Shown piece after piece: positions 26,138 through 33,135 of a stretch of DNA of 33,224 nt (its first letter is position 1; each line of letters begins with the position of its first letter). The stretch covers positions 1 to 33,224 of the forward strand of contig CADCWO010000190.1 in the NCBI GenBank assembly GCA_902806435.1, given 5' to 3'. Origin of the DNA: an uncultured Synechococcales cyanobacterium (GTDB lineage: Bacteria; Cyanobacteriota; Cyanobacteriia; Thermosynechococcales; Thermosynechococcaceae). A model generated the notes under the pieces. That model was not told where the DNA came from, ran no database searches, and saw only the letters and a list, made by a program, of their open reading frames with translations. Made by a program: the position numbers and the translations under genes.

Positions 26138-26902
26138 TTAAGCGGCTGCTAGTTCTGATAGTTCTATAACGCCATCTGCTATTTCTGTGGGTGCCCCATC
26201 TTGAACAAGGTTTGGGGTTTGTCCTTTCTGAAGTAAATTGCCAACCATAGCCAGCATGGCATTAACTTTTCGCGTCCGCCACTCATCTACCACATCTGTT
26301 ACGGTTGAAGCGGGTAGCCGCCGCCTCAATGCCTCATGAAGATAAGCGGCATGACCGGTCTCATCCTGGGCAATGGTGAGTAGTGCTTTTTGCAAGTTAG
26401 CACTTTGTAACGGATCAGTTGGCAAAGCACTTGCCATCCGGGCAAAGTCTTTACTAGCGTCAAGTTCCAGAATATAGGTACTAGCTATAAACACAGTCCA
26501 GTCGATTTGCTGTGGGCTTAAGTCTGCCTGGGAGTAGCCATCGAAGTAGGCAGCAAAAAAAGGGCTTTGTTGACGCTGATCTGGCTTTGATTCTGCCTTG
26601 GGTTTGGGGAGGCTCTTAAAGTCAATCACTTGTTTGTTGAGCTGTTTTAGCGCTTGAGCAAACATTTGGCCGTGGCGCCTTTCGTCAGCTGCATGGCAAG
26701 CAAGTTTTTCTGCTAGCCACAGCTCACCCTCAGCTGTGGCTCGTTCACTCAGAGCTGTCAAAAAGGGAACAGAGCCAGATTCTGCTAGTTGAAATCCGGC
26801 TAAAGTATTGGGCCGAGTTTGCGGATCACGGATACTCCGAGCCAAGAAAAAAGCGGTAGCACTGGAGCCGACAAGATGGAGAACTTGAGTTGAAAAATTC
26901 AT
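26138..26902 (-). CDS. Ferritin-like di-iron protein, specific function unknown
   Basis: 254 aa, four-helix bundle with a complete putative di-iron site: Glu41, Glu74-x-x-His77 (DERRHG), Glu146 (ILELDAS), and Glu181-x-x-His184 (DETGHAAYLHE). This spacing suits a di-iron carboxylate oxidase/oxygenase such as the MiaE/COQ7-like groups or a rubrerythrin-like protein, but I cannot pick a subgroup. A Lys/Pro-rich linker (~97-112) interrupts the bundle between the two ligand pairs. No signal peptide. It converges on folE and lies ~110 bp downstream of trpF on the same strand. Confidence 0.8.
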   Translation of the reverse strand: MNFSTQVLHLVGSSATAFFLARSIRDPQTRPNTLAGFQLAESGSVPFLTALSERATAEGELWLAEKLACHAADERRHGQMFAQALKQLNKQVIDFKSLPKPKAESKPDQRQQSPFFAAYFDGYSQADLSPQQIDWTVFIASTYILELDASKDFARMASALPTDPLQSANLQKALLTIAQDETGHAAYLHEALRRRLPASTVTDVVDEWRTRKVNAMLAMVGNLLQKGQTPNLVQDGAPTEIADGVIELSELAAA

Positions 26903-27012
26903 AGGGGTTGGAATTTTATAGAGAGCCTACAGGCACCTGCCTAAGTTCTAACCCTATTAGTTTAAATTATCTAAAAAATATAGGTTGCGGCTGAGAAGTG
27001 GGGAAATGCTGT

Positions 27013-27669
27013 CTAACCTCGCTGTTGTAGTTGTTCAAATAATTGACGCACTCGAACCAGATCCTTATCTCCAGGGGCCTGTTCTACGCCGCTCGATAAA
27101 TCAATACCGCTTGGTTGAAGTTCCGCCAGAGCAGTTAATACATTATCCGGTGTTAAGCCTCCAGCTAGCAGCCAACCACAATCAGGGTTAAATTTCCGCA
27201 AGCTAGACCAATCCAACGTTTTTCCCGTACCCCCCAAAGCGTGGGGATGATAGGCGTCCAGCAACAGTGTATCTACAACGGCTTCGTATCGTTTCGCCTG
27301 GTTGATTGCTTCTGGTGTCTTGATTCGCAATGCCTTAATGATTTCAATTTGAGGTAAAGCGCGGCGGAGCTGGCGGCAGAACTGAGGGGGTTCACTACCA
27401 TGTAATTGCACCCCATTTAACTGAGCGATCGCTACGGTTTCAGAAATTTCAGCGATATCAGCATCGGCAAACACACCAATCCGATCCACTAGCTGCCCTG
27501 TAGTGGTATGACCAGGTAACTGAGCTACGACAGCTCGGATTTGCTGGGGCAAAACATACCGGGGAGAGCGGTGAACACAAATAAACCCTAAAGCAGTGGC
27601 ACCCAACAGAGCGATCGCTGACCCCTGTTCTTGTTTTGTAATGCCACAAATCTTGACTCGTATACCCAC
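27013..27669 (-). CDS. trpF: Phosphoribosylanthranilate isomerase
   Basis: Amadori rearrangement in tryptophan biosynthesis. The protein is 218 aa, a TIM barrel. The N-terminal VKICGIT carries the catalytic Cys; [38 protein letters not shown] and GIDLSSGVE are family phosphate-binding and catalytic segments. The start codon is GTG at 27669 (GTG GGT ATA CGA). It is divergent from the PsaK-like gene across ~125 bp and not next to other trp genes, as usual in cyanobacteria. Confidence 0.97.
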   Translation of the reverse strand: MGIRVKICGITKQEQGSAIALLGATALGFICVHRSPRYVLPQQIRAVVAQLPGHTTTGQLVDRIGVFADADIAEISETVAIAQLNGVQLHGSEPPQFCRQLRRALPQIEIIKALRIKTPEAINQAKRYEAVVDTLLLDAYHPHALGGTGKTLDWSSLRKFNPDCGWLLAGGLTPDNVLTALAELQPSGIDLSSGVEQAPGDKDLVRVRQLFEQLQQRG

Positions 27670-27792
27670 TGGCCGATGTTTGGTAAATACGCAGGCTGGT
27701 AATCTGCTTTTAGTTTTGAGTGGAAGATAACACCACTGGAAGTAAAAAACTGCTAGTTTCTTCCATTAATCTCAAGCAATTTTAGTCATCAA

Positions 27793-28083
27793 GTGGAGAA
27801 AATTACCTTGTTTAACTTTACTTTGTTTAACTCTACTGTATTGGCAGCTTTAATTCCGGAGCACGGTTGGTCTTGGAATATACCCCTGGTCATTCTAGTG
27901 GCTACTGTAGTTGCGACTCCGTTGACACGTCTGCTGATCACTGAACCTGGTAGGGGACCTAACCTCGTACCTCTACCTCTACCCGCCGGTCTGAAGTGGC
28001 CGGAGCTGTTCGCAGCAGTGAGCATTGGTCATATACTTGGCATATCGACTGTTCTATTCCTGAGATACACTGACTATTTCTAA
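27793..28083 (+). CDS. psaK: PsaK-like photosystem I subunit, divergent form
   Basis: PsaK is a peripheral two-helix subunit at the edge of photosystem I. The longest frame is 96 aa from a GTG at 27793. A TTG at 27808 is better placed: GGAG at 27795-27798 lies 9 nt before it, giving 91 aa (MFNFTLFNST...). No ATG is available. PsaK cues: Trp-Ser just before TM1 (~30-50), then a short stromal loop, then TM2 with the family signature SIGHILG (77-83) and a short C-terminus. The usual GGFG segment before TM2 is replaced by LPAGLKWPEL, so this is a divergent paralog. The first codons contain a 15-bp tandem repeat. Divergent from trpF. Confidence 0.75.
   Translation: MEKITLFNFTLFNSTVLAALIPEHGWSWNIPLVILVATVVATPLTRLLITEPGRGPNLVPLPLPAGLKWPELFAAVSIGHILGISTVLFLRYTDYF
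27807..27836 (+). repeat. 15-bp imperfect tandem repeat in the psaK N-terminus
   Basis: Two copies, CTTGTTTAACTTTAC and TTTGTTTAACTCTAC, match at 13 of 15 positions and encode an in-frame five-residue repeat (LFNFT/LFNST). It overlaps the alternative TTG start at 27808. Confidence 0.7.
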
Positions 28084-28166
28084 GCAGGCAGTCCTAGTAA
28101 AAACTGAAGAGCAGAATTTTTCAGATTATCTCATCAGTTACTTAAACAAGATGAAATGGAGTTTTT

Positions 28167-28694
28167 ATGGACAAGCTAATCGCTTGGCTGAGCAATATTC
28201 GCCTCAGACAAACATTAATTATTTTTGTGTTTGGAATTGTGTTTCTGGTAAGCACAGCTTGTAGCGGCGGTAATACACAAGCAAGCTCTAGTACCAAACC
28301 AACGACACCGGAAGCGAGTGCTTATCAAACAGACCTCAAGGGAGTAGATCAGCCCAGTGGTAATAATCTGAGCCAAGCCAACCAAGAGTATGTTCTTGCT
28401 GCCATAAGTGACAATCTACCCAGGAATAGGGACCAGGCAGCTGAACGGGCGATTGAAAACGCTAAAAGTGCTGGCAACAACCAGTTTGCCAAAACGAATC
28501 AGAGTAGTGGCAATGTTTTAGAGGACGTTCGTGAAAAACTTAATCTTGACGAACCTCTTTATCCGCCAACGAAAGAGGTCTTAAATGATGTTGAAAACAT
28601 AGCCAAAGAGACCACTAAGGGCACCCAACGGGTTGCAGAAGATACGGTTGAGGGTACGAGGCAAGCTGTAGAAAGTACAGTCAAGAGTAGATAG
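28167..28694 (+). CDS. Cyanobacterial lipoprotein with helical C-terminal repeats
   Basis: 175 aa. The N-terminus has two Arg/Lys followed by a hydrophobic core ending VSTAC, with a probable lipid-modified Cys32; the -3 residue is Ser, weaker than the usual Leu/Val. After a polar linker the C-terminal ~50 residues repeat the pattern of Thr/Val/Glu/Lys-rich helix (ENIAKETTKGTQRVAEDTVEG), like LEA or apolipoprotein-type amphipathic repeats. I believe this family is sometimes labelled DUF6658, but that is from memory. GGAG precedes the ATG by ~7 nt. It follows psaK by 83 bp and may be co-transcribed. Function unknown; possibly membrane or stress related. Confidence 0.72.
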   Translation: MDKLIAWLSNIRLRQTLIIFVFGIVFLVSTACSGGNTQASSSTKPTTPEASAYQTDLKGVDQPSGNNLSQANQEYVLAAISDNLPRNRDQAAERAIENAKSAGNNQFAKTNQSSGNVLEDVREKLNLDEPLYPPTKEVLNDVENIAKETTKGTQRVAEDTVEGTRQAVESTVKSR

Positions 28695-28756
28695 CTGGCT
28701 GTCGACTGGTTAAGCACAATCGCAAGGGTCGAGCAAGCCCATTCAGCCTGAGGGCG

Positions 28757-28793
28757 AGCGACGTTAGTAGTTAGATTAGCTACCGACGTCGCT
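28757..28793. terminator. Strong hairpin between convergent genes
   Basis: AGCGACGT/ACGTCGCT (8 bp, 28757-28764 and 28786-28793) continues after one wobble and one mismatch into GTAG/CTAC. It lies between the stops of the lipoprotein and the serine hydrolase, so it can serve both directions. Neither side has a T tract. Confidence 0.45.
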
Positions 28794-28803
28794 AGCACAA
28801 TAA

Positions 28804-29727
28804 CTACACTGCTTCCGCAATTTTTCGTGAAACAAATGGCAGTAGCTCTTCATTCTGAGCGGCTTTGCCTTCTGTGAAGACCACCAGTAAGTAAGGTGAC
28901 TGACCTGACGACTCAATGTAGGCAGCATCATGGCGTACGGTGCTAGTAAGTCCTGCTTTTGACCATACCTGGGCAGTCAATGGTAGGCCGCCACCCAGGA
29001 AGCCTGTAACTTGATTTTCTGGATCAGCAGCCAAGTCGTCAGGGTCTAAGCTGCGTTTCATTAAAGCCATCATTGATTGCGATCGCGCTGGCGAAACTGT
29101 TACCCCGCCAATGATCGCATGGACTAGTCGTGCCGTTGCTTCAGTCGTTAGCATGTTTCGGTTGTCTAGCAACTCACCTAAGAAGGCGCGTTCCCGGCCG
29201 TAGGGACCATCACACCAAGTTTTTTGATTGACGTTGATCGTTTCTAGCTCTGGCCAGTTAAGGGAGCTCAGGTAACGGTTAACTAAATTTCGTTGGTACT
29301 TCCAAGTCTCAAACGGTCCCGGTGCTAATTCGGGGCCACTAGTTGTCCCAGTCAACACATCGACAACTAGACCTGTGGCATCATTACTGGAGTCAACAAT
29401 CATGTCGCGTACTGCCCGCTCTAGCTCTGCCGAGGTAGAGATCATCTCACGCTCTAGCCACTCATGGACAGCAACGAGGTAAAAGAGCTTGACAATACTG
29501 GCCGGGTAGATCCGCTCAACACCACGATAACTATACCCACGAACCTGATGTTGCCAGAATTCGGTGGGACTGAGAGCTCCCCCTGTATTCACAACAACTG
29601 GCTGATCATAGATAATCCAGGTCAGGGCTATTTGGTTGCGGGCTAGCCACTTAAACTGGGTCCACGTTTGTTCCAGGATGCGATCGCCCACCGTTGCTAG
29701 GTGCTCATCTTTGCGAAAAAAAGCCAT
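28804..29727 (-). CDS. Serine hydrolase of class A beta-lactamase / DD-peptidase fold, no signal peptide
   Basis: 307 aa. Penicillin-recognising-fold motifs are present in order: Ser77-x-x-Lys80 (YPASIVKLF), Ser113-Ser-Asn115 in the position of SDN (VDSSNDATG), and Lys257-Ala-Gly in the position of KTG (WSKAGLTSTVRHD). I do not see a clear Glu166-x-x-Leu-Asn omega-loop motif, so it may not hydrolyse beta-lactams by the class A mechanism. The N-terminus (MAFFRKDEHLATVGDR) is polar, and the next in-frame codon triplets upstream reach a TGA within 7 codons, so no signal peptide can be added. Cytoplasmic location would be unusual for this fold. Divergent from the membrane-protein gene. Confidence 0.8.
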   Translation of the reverse strand: MAFFRKDEHLATVGDRILEQTWTQFKWLARNQIALTWIIYDQPVVVNTGGALSPTEFWQHQVRGYSYRGVERIYPASIVKLFYLVAVHEWLEREMISTSAELERAVRDMIVDSSNDATGLVVDVLTGTTSGPELAPGPFETWKYQRNLVNRYLSSLNWPELETINVNQKTWCDGPYGRERAFLGELLDNRNMLTTEATARLVHAIIGGVTVSPARSQSMMALMKRSLDPDDLAADPENQVTGFLGGGLPLTAQVWSKAGLTSTVRHDAAYIESSGQSPYLLVVFTEGKAAQNEELLPFVSRKIAEAV

Positions 29728-29791
29728 TTTGATGGAGTTGCCATATCATCAACAGCAGACTAACACTCAAATAAAGCATATAAAAGGCGTG

Positions 29792-30412
29792 ATGAAGCCG
29801 CGCTCAAATCGACTTCCCTGGTTTTGGCTGATCCTATTTCTGCTCATTAGTAGCTTGTTCGGCTGGTTTTTTGCAGAAAGCAGTTCACCCAATCAATGGT
29901 TAAGCCTAGCTGGATTCACAATAGGAAGCGGGGTAGGAGTTTTGGTCGGGAATTTGGTTATGGGCTTGCTCAATACTTTGACAAGCTTGGGAAAGATTCT
30001 CGCAGGAACCGTAATTCTGGCTTTGTTTAGTGCGATCGTCTTAGTGGCGCGGAGCACTATCGCTTTAACTGTAAGCGAAGCTTTGCCACATATTTTAGAT
30101 CAGGTTTTACTAAGAATCCTGGTTCTAGGAACCTTTCTTGGTTTTGTGATGACGACGTTTCAGCGGCAGATTGATCGCGGGACTGCCGTCGGAACGTTGG
30201 TAATTATTTTATCTAGCGTTGCAATTATCACCATTAATGTACAACCAATTGCGTTCTGGTCTGCTTTAGTCGCTGGTGCAGTGGGCATTCAAACCGCAAG
30301 AATGATGATAGTTAATGCTTTTAATGAAAACCAATCCCTACTCATTGTGCTAACAGTTTGGAGCACTGGCTTGGGACTGGGTTGGTTAACAAGTTTGCTT
30401 GACTCAACCTGA
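29792..30412 (+). CDS. Polytopic membrane protein of unknown function
   Basis: 206 aa from the ATG at 29792 (MKPRSNRLPWFWLIL), with AAGG 4 nt before it. The frame opens further upstream (ATG at 29732 and earlier), but that part is antisense to or abuts the hydrolase gene and encodes no recognisable sequence. Five or six hydrophobic segments cover most of the chain (WFWLILFLLI, SLAGFTIGSGVGVLVGNLVMG, ILAGTVILALFSAIVLVA and others), with short polar loops. I recognise no family. Converges on crtD. Confidence 0.65.
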   Translation: MKPRSNRLPWFWLILFLLISSLFGWFFAESSSPNQWLSLAGFTIGSGVGVLVGNLVMGLLNTLTSLGKILAGTVILALFSAIVLVARSTIALTVSEALPHILDQVLLRILVLGTFLGFVMTTFQRQIDRGTAVGTLVIILSSVAIITINVQPIAFWSALVAGAVGIQTARMMIVNAFNENQSLLIVLTVWSTGLGLGWLTSLLDST

Positions 30413-30439
30413 GTAACGTTTTGATACATTATCTCCTAT

Positions 30440-30451
30440 CAGGCTAGCCTG
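30440..30451. terminator. Palindrome CAGGCTAGCCTG between convergent genes
   Basis: Perfect 12-bp palindrome 28 nt after the membrane-protein stop, before the crtD stop. It could form a short stem as a weak terminator. No T tract. Confidence 0.25.
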
Positions 30452-30487
30452 GAGCCGGAATGCTAAGGGCAAATCGGATCAGATTGC

Positions 30488-31996
30488 CTAACTCATTTCG
30501 ATTTGACGTACCGCTGTAAGCGCAGAATAGCTCACACCCGCTGTGCCTTCCCCCGGATGGGTGGAGTCGCCTACTAGCCAAAGATGCCGCAGCGGGGTGC
30601 GGGTGGCGAACCCAAAAGGACCAAAGGTGGACACCCGTTGGCCAATGCCGCCAACCACTCCTTGGGCGCGGGCAGTATAGTGGGCAAAACTGCGGGGTGT
30701 TGCTGCTTCCTGATGGAGAATCGTTGCTTTGCTGAGGTTGAAAAATCGAGCAAGTCGAGAAACAGCCTCGGCAGTGTACTGGTCCTTTAGAGCCTGGTAG
30801 TCAGCGCACTGCGACCAAATTTGGGGATCGGTGAACGAAGAGGCAATAATGGTCGCTTTCCCTTCAGGAGCACGACCATCTCCTGGCTGGCTCACAGATA
30901 CAAACAGGGAATTATTTTCTCCAATCGGCCCCTCGTAGTTGTAAAGAAATTGGAGATGGGGTGGGCATTGGGGTGGAATTGCCGCTTGATCAACGCCTAA
31001 ATAAATGACAAAAGCACCAGACGCAGAAGGTAACTTCTCTACCCGGCGTTTGTAGTTCTGGGGTGCTTGGTCTCCCAGCAGATGGACTAAGTTTTGCACA
31101 GTGACGTTGGCAACGACCTGAGCCGCTGGCTCTGTCCAAGTTTCTCCCTTTGAGTTGCGGATGACAACCCCAGTAGGGTTTCGTCCCTGGATATTGATTC
31201 GTTCCACGCTGTGGCGCATCAACAACTGGCCGCCGTGCTGCTTCAAAGCGGCCACTAGGCGATCGCTGAGCACCTGCATGCTACCTTTAAGGTGAAATAA
31301 TCCCTGAGGCAATTGGGAGACCCCTAGTGCCGTCGCCGCATACAGCAAGGCCGTCCTCTCGGCGTCCACCTGAGAATACAGCTTTAATTGCAAATCTAAA
31401 AAAGTGCGCAACCTCTGATCATTAGCCAAGCCATACCGACGCAAAGCATCTCCAACCGTTGAAAACGTATGCGGTAAGGTGAGTAAGGTATCGGGGCGCA
31501 ATGCCCGCATTAGTTGCCACATATCCCAGATATTACGTGGTGGCAGCACTGGATCACGGGATTGAAAGGCCCAACTGTAGCGGAATAAATCCGCCAGAAG
31601 CTGCCAGAATCGTTCACTACCAGGAAACTGCCGCTGGCGTTCGGCCTGCCAGCGTTGGGGGTCGCGCCAGACAGAAATTGGTGTTGCTTCCTCCGGCAAG
31701 TACACCGCACAGGCGGGATCACAGGGCATTGCTTTCGGCAAGTCAATTTCTAACTCAGAAAAAATGCGGTGATGGATCCCACCAGGTTCTAAACCTGCGA
31801 CCTGAGTGGCACCGACATCAAAGGTAAAACCATGCCGCTTGAACGTAGATGCACAACCCCCCGGTACCGAAGCTTGATCCAGCACCAGCACACGGTACCC
31901 TCGGCGAGCAAGCAATGCTCCTGCGGTTAAACCACCAATCCCGGCACCAATGACTACAACACGCGTAGGGTCATTAAGGCTATCAGAACCCGGCAT
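30488..31996 (-). CDS. crtD: Carotenoid C-3',4' desaturase-like FAD oxidoreductase
   Basis: 502 aa FAD-dependent enzyme of the phytoene desaturase/carotene isomerase superfamily. The dinucleotide motif VIGAGIGGLTAGALLARRG (~15-33) is followed by PGGCASTF, GFTFDVGATQVAGLEPGG, and the C-terminal FAD-contact WLVGDSTHPGEGTAGVSYSAL. The pattern around DVGATQVAG differs from the CrtH isomerase (DVGASMIFG) and matches the cyanobacterial group named CrtD, which makes the 3',4' double bond of myxoxanthophyll; this is from memory of the family. Start ATG at 31996; no Shine-Dalgarno, and the leader is A+T-rich with TATAAT immediately before the start codon. Confidence 0.8.
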   Translation of the reverse strand: MPGSDSLNDPTRVVVIGAGIGGLTAGALLARRGYRVLVLDQASVPGGCASTFKRHGFTFDVGATQVAGLEPGGIHHRIFSELEIDLPKAMPCDPACAVYLPEEATPISVWRDPQRWQAERQRQFPGSERFWQLLADLFRYSWAFQSRDPVLPPRNIWDMWQLMRALRPDTLLTLPHTFSTVGDALRRYGLANDQRLRTFLDLQLKLYSQVDAERTALLYAATALGVSQLPQGLFHLKGSMQVLSDRLVAALKQHGGQLLMRHSVERINIQGRNPTGVVIRNSKGETWTEPAAQVVANVTVQNLVHLLGDQAPQNYKRRVEKLPSASGAFVIYLGVDQAAIPPQCPPHLQFLYNYEGPIGENNSLFVSVSQPGDGRAPEGKATIIASSFTDPQIWSQCADYQALKDQYTAEAVSRLARFFNLSKATILHQEAATPRSFAHYTARAQGVVGGIGQRVSTFGPFGFATRTPLRHLWLVGDSTHPGEGTAGVSYSALTAVRQIEMS

Positions 31997-32008
31997 ACAT
32001 TATAATTC

Positions 32009-32037
32009 TTTACAAACCGTAATAATTCAATTGTAAA
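32009..32037. promoter_or_regulatory. Inverted repeat TTTACAA-N15-TTGTAAA upstream of crtD
   Basis: Perfect 7-bp inverted repeat in the 62-bp gap between crtD and the phosphoesterase gene, 13 nt from the crtD start. Possible operator. No regulator can be named. Confidence 0.25.
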
Positions 32038-32058
32038 TGGCGGCTAGAACGGTTGCTA

Positions 32059-32892
32059 CTAAGATGCAACCAGAGTAATGACGGTAACTTCTGGCTGGCA
32101 GAACAAGCGTCCCGGCAAGTAAGTGCCCAAGCCGCGATTGACATACAAAAGGTTAGAGCCAACCTGGTGTATGCCTAAATACCACTCCCAATGCTGGACC
32201 ACGCTAAAACAGGTGCGCGTCAGGTTTGAGAGCAAGGGTTGAAGCAATTGGGGGGCACTCAGGCTCCACTCCATAAACGCAGCAATAATCGGGCCAACGC
32301 CAGGAATCACCACTTGACCACCATGCGTGTGGCCAGAGAGTTGCAAATCTACTCGCCACTGCTGCAATTGCTCAGCACTGTCTGGGTTATGTGAAAGGAC
32401 AATTCGGGGTAATTCTGGTTTGATTTGGGCCATCACCGGACCAGGATTGAAGTGGCGAGACCAAAAATCACATAAACCCACTAGTGCCAAGGTGTCCCCA
32501 AACGGATAAGCGACCTGATTCCAGAGCACATAAATGCCTGCATTAGTCAAAGCTGTAGTAATCTCCGTTTTAGAATTTTGGTGGTAGAGGTCATGATTAC
32601 CTAGTACCGCATAGACTCCAGCTTTGCTTTGCAGTTCCTTCAAATGGCAGGCAAGCTGGTAAATCGGAGCTGGATTGTCAGTAACGTAATCTCCTGTGAG
32701 TAGAACTAGATCAGGTTCAGCCTCATTGCTAGCTTCAATAACTTGCCGTAGAAGCTTTTCGGATAGCCGTAGACCATCAAAATGAAAGTCTGATAACTGA
32801 ACAATTTTTAGACCTTGTAGTGATTGAGGTAATCCTTGGATGGGAATCGTCAATGCTTCCACACTTAAGGGGCCTGCTAGCAGGCTATACAT
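32059..32892 (-). CDS. Calcineurin-like metallophosphoesterase (YkuE type)
   Basis: 277 aa. The five metal-binding blocks of the calcineurin-like fold are intact: QLSDFHFD (~33-40), LLTGDYVTD, LGNHDLY, LSHNPDS and LSGHTHGGQVVIP. The N-terminal ~20 residues are mildly hydrophobic but not a clear signal or anchor; related proteins often have an N-terminal membrane anchor. The substrate is unknown: small phosphodiesters or UDP-lipid headgroups are known for relatives. AAGG lies ~11 nt before the ATG. It precedes crtD by 62 bp on the same strand. Confidence 0.92.
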   Translation of the reverse strand: MYSLLAGPLSVEALTIPIQGLPQSLQGLKIVQLSDFHFDGLRLSEKLLRQVIEASNEAEPDLVLLTGDYVTDNPAPIYQLACHLKELQSKAGVYAVLGNHDLYHQNSKTEITTALTNAGIYVLWNQVAYPFGDTLALVGLCDFWSRHFNPGPVMAQIKPELPRIVLSHNPDSAEQLQQWRVDLQLSGHTHGGQVVIPGVGPIIAAFMEWSLSAPQLLQPLLSNLTRTCFSVVQHWEWYLGIHQVGSNLLYVNRGLGTYLPGRLFCQPEVTVITLVAS

Positions 32893-32948
32893 GACTTACC
32901 AACCTTATTCCTAAGCTAATTTTGGTCCGCTTGAATGGTGTCATTGTC

Positions 32949-32974
32949 AAAAAACTTCGTAAGGCTGCTTACGA
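32949..32974 (-). terminator. Intrinsic terminator on the minus strand
   Basis: Read on the minus strand: TCGTAAG-CAGC-CTTACGA (7-bp perfect stem, 4-nt loop) then AG and TTTTTT. This is a good rho-independent terminator for a transcript coming from the right, yet no long gene lies upstream of it within the window. Confidence 0.6.
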
Positions 32975-33039
32975 GCTTAAGCTCAAGGGGTAAACCTAAC
33001 GTTAAGACCTTGGAGTACTGCCATGCAGATTTTGTCAAC

Positions 33040-33135
33040 TCACCACAACTCTAGGCTCTTGTAAGCTGCTGTGCTGAGTTTGCCAAAGGCTCGTCGCAGA
33101 TACATGTGAGATGCCTCTACATGCATAAATGTCAT
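33040..33135 (-). CDS. Possible 31-aa peptide upstream of the minus-strand terminator
   Basis: ATG at 33135 to TGA at 33040: begins MTFMHVEASHMYLRRAFG and ends KSLELW. Basic with aromatic residues, no membrane segment. No Shine-Dalgarno is clear. It lies in the stretch that the terminator at 32949 would close, so it is either a tiny gene or a chance frame in a non-coding transcript. Confidence 0.2.
   Translation of the reverse strand: MTFMHVEASHMYLRRAFGKLSTAAYKSLELW

Noticed and set aside
29636-29791. N-terminal extension of the membrane-protein gene
   Set aside because: The extra 52 codons lie antisense to or abut the serine hydrolase start; the ATG at 29792 has AAGG and gives a normal Lys/Arg-then-hydrophobic start.
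31501-31827. 108-codon open frame antisense to crtD
   Set aside because: Mirrors the crtD coding frame; Arg/His/Pro-rich product with no domain and no ribosome binding site.
32918-32950. TTGACA promoter for the phosphoesterase
   Set aside because: The -35 is perfect, but the best -10-like hexamer is about 20 nt away and poor; kept only as a remark.
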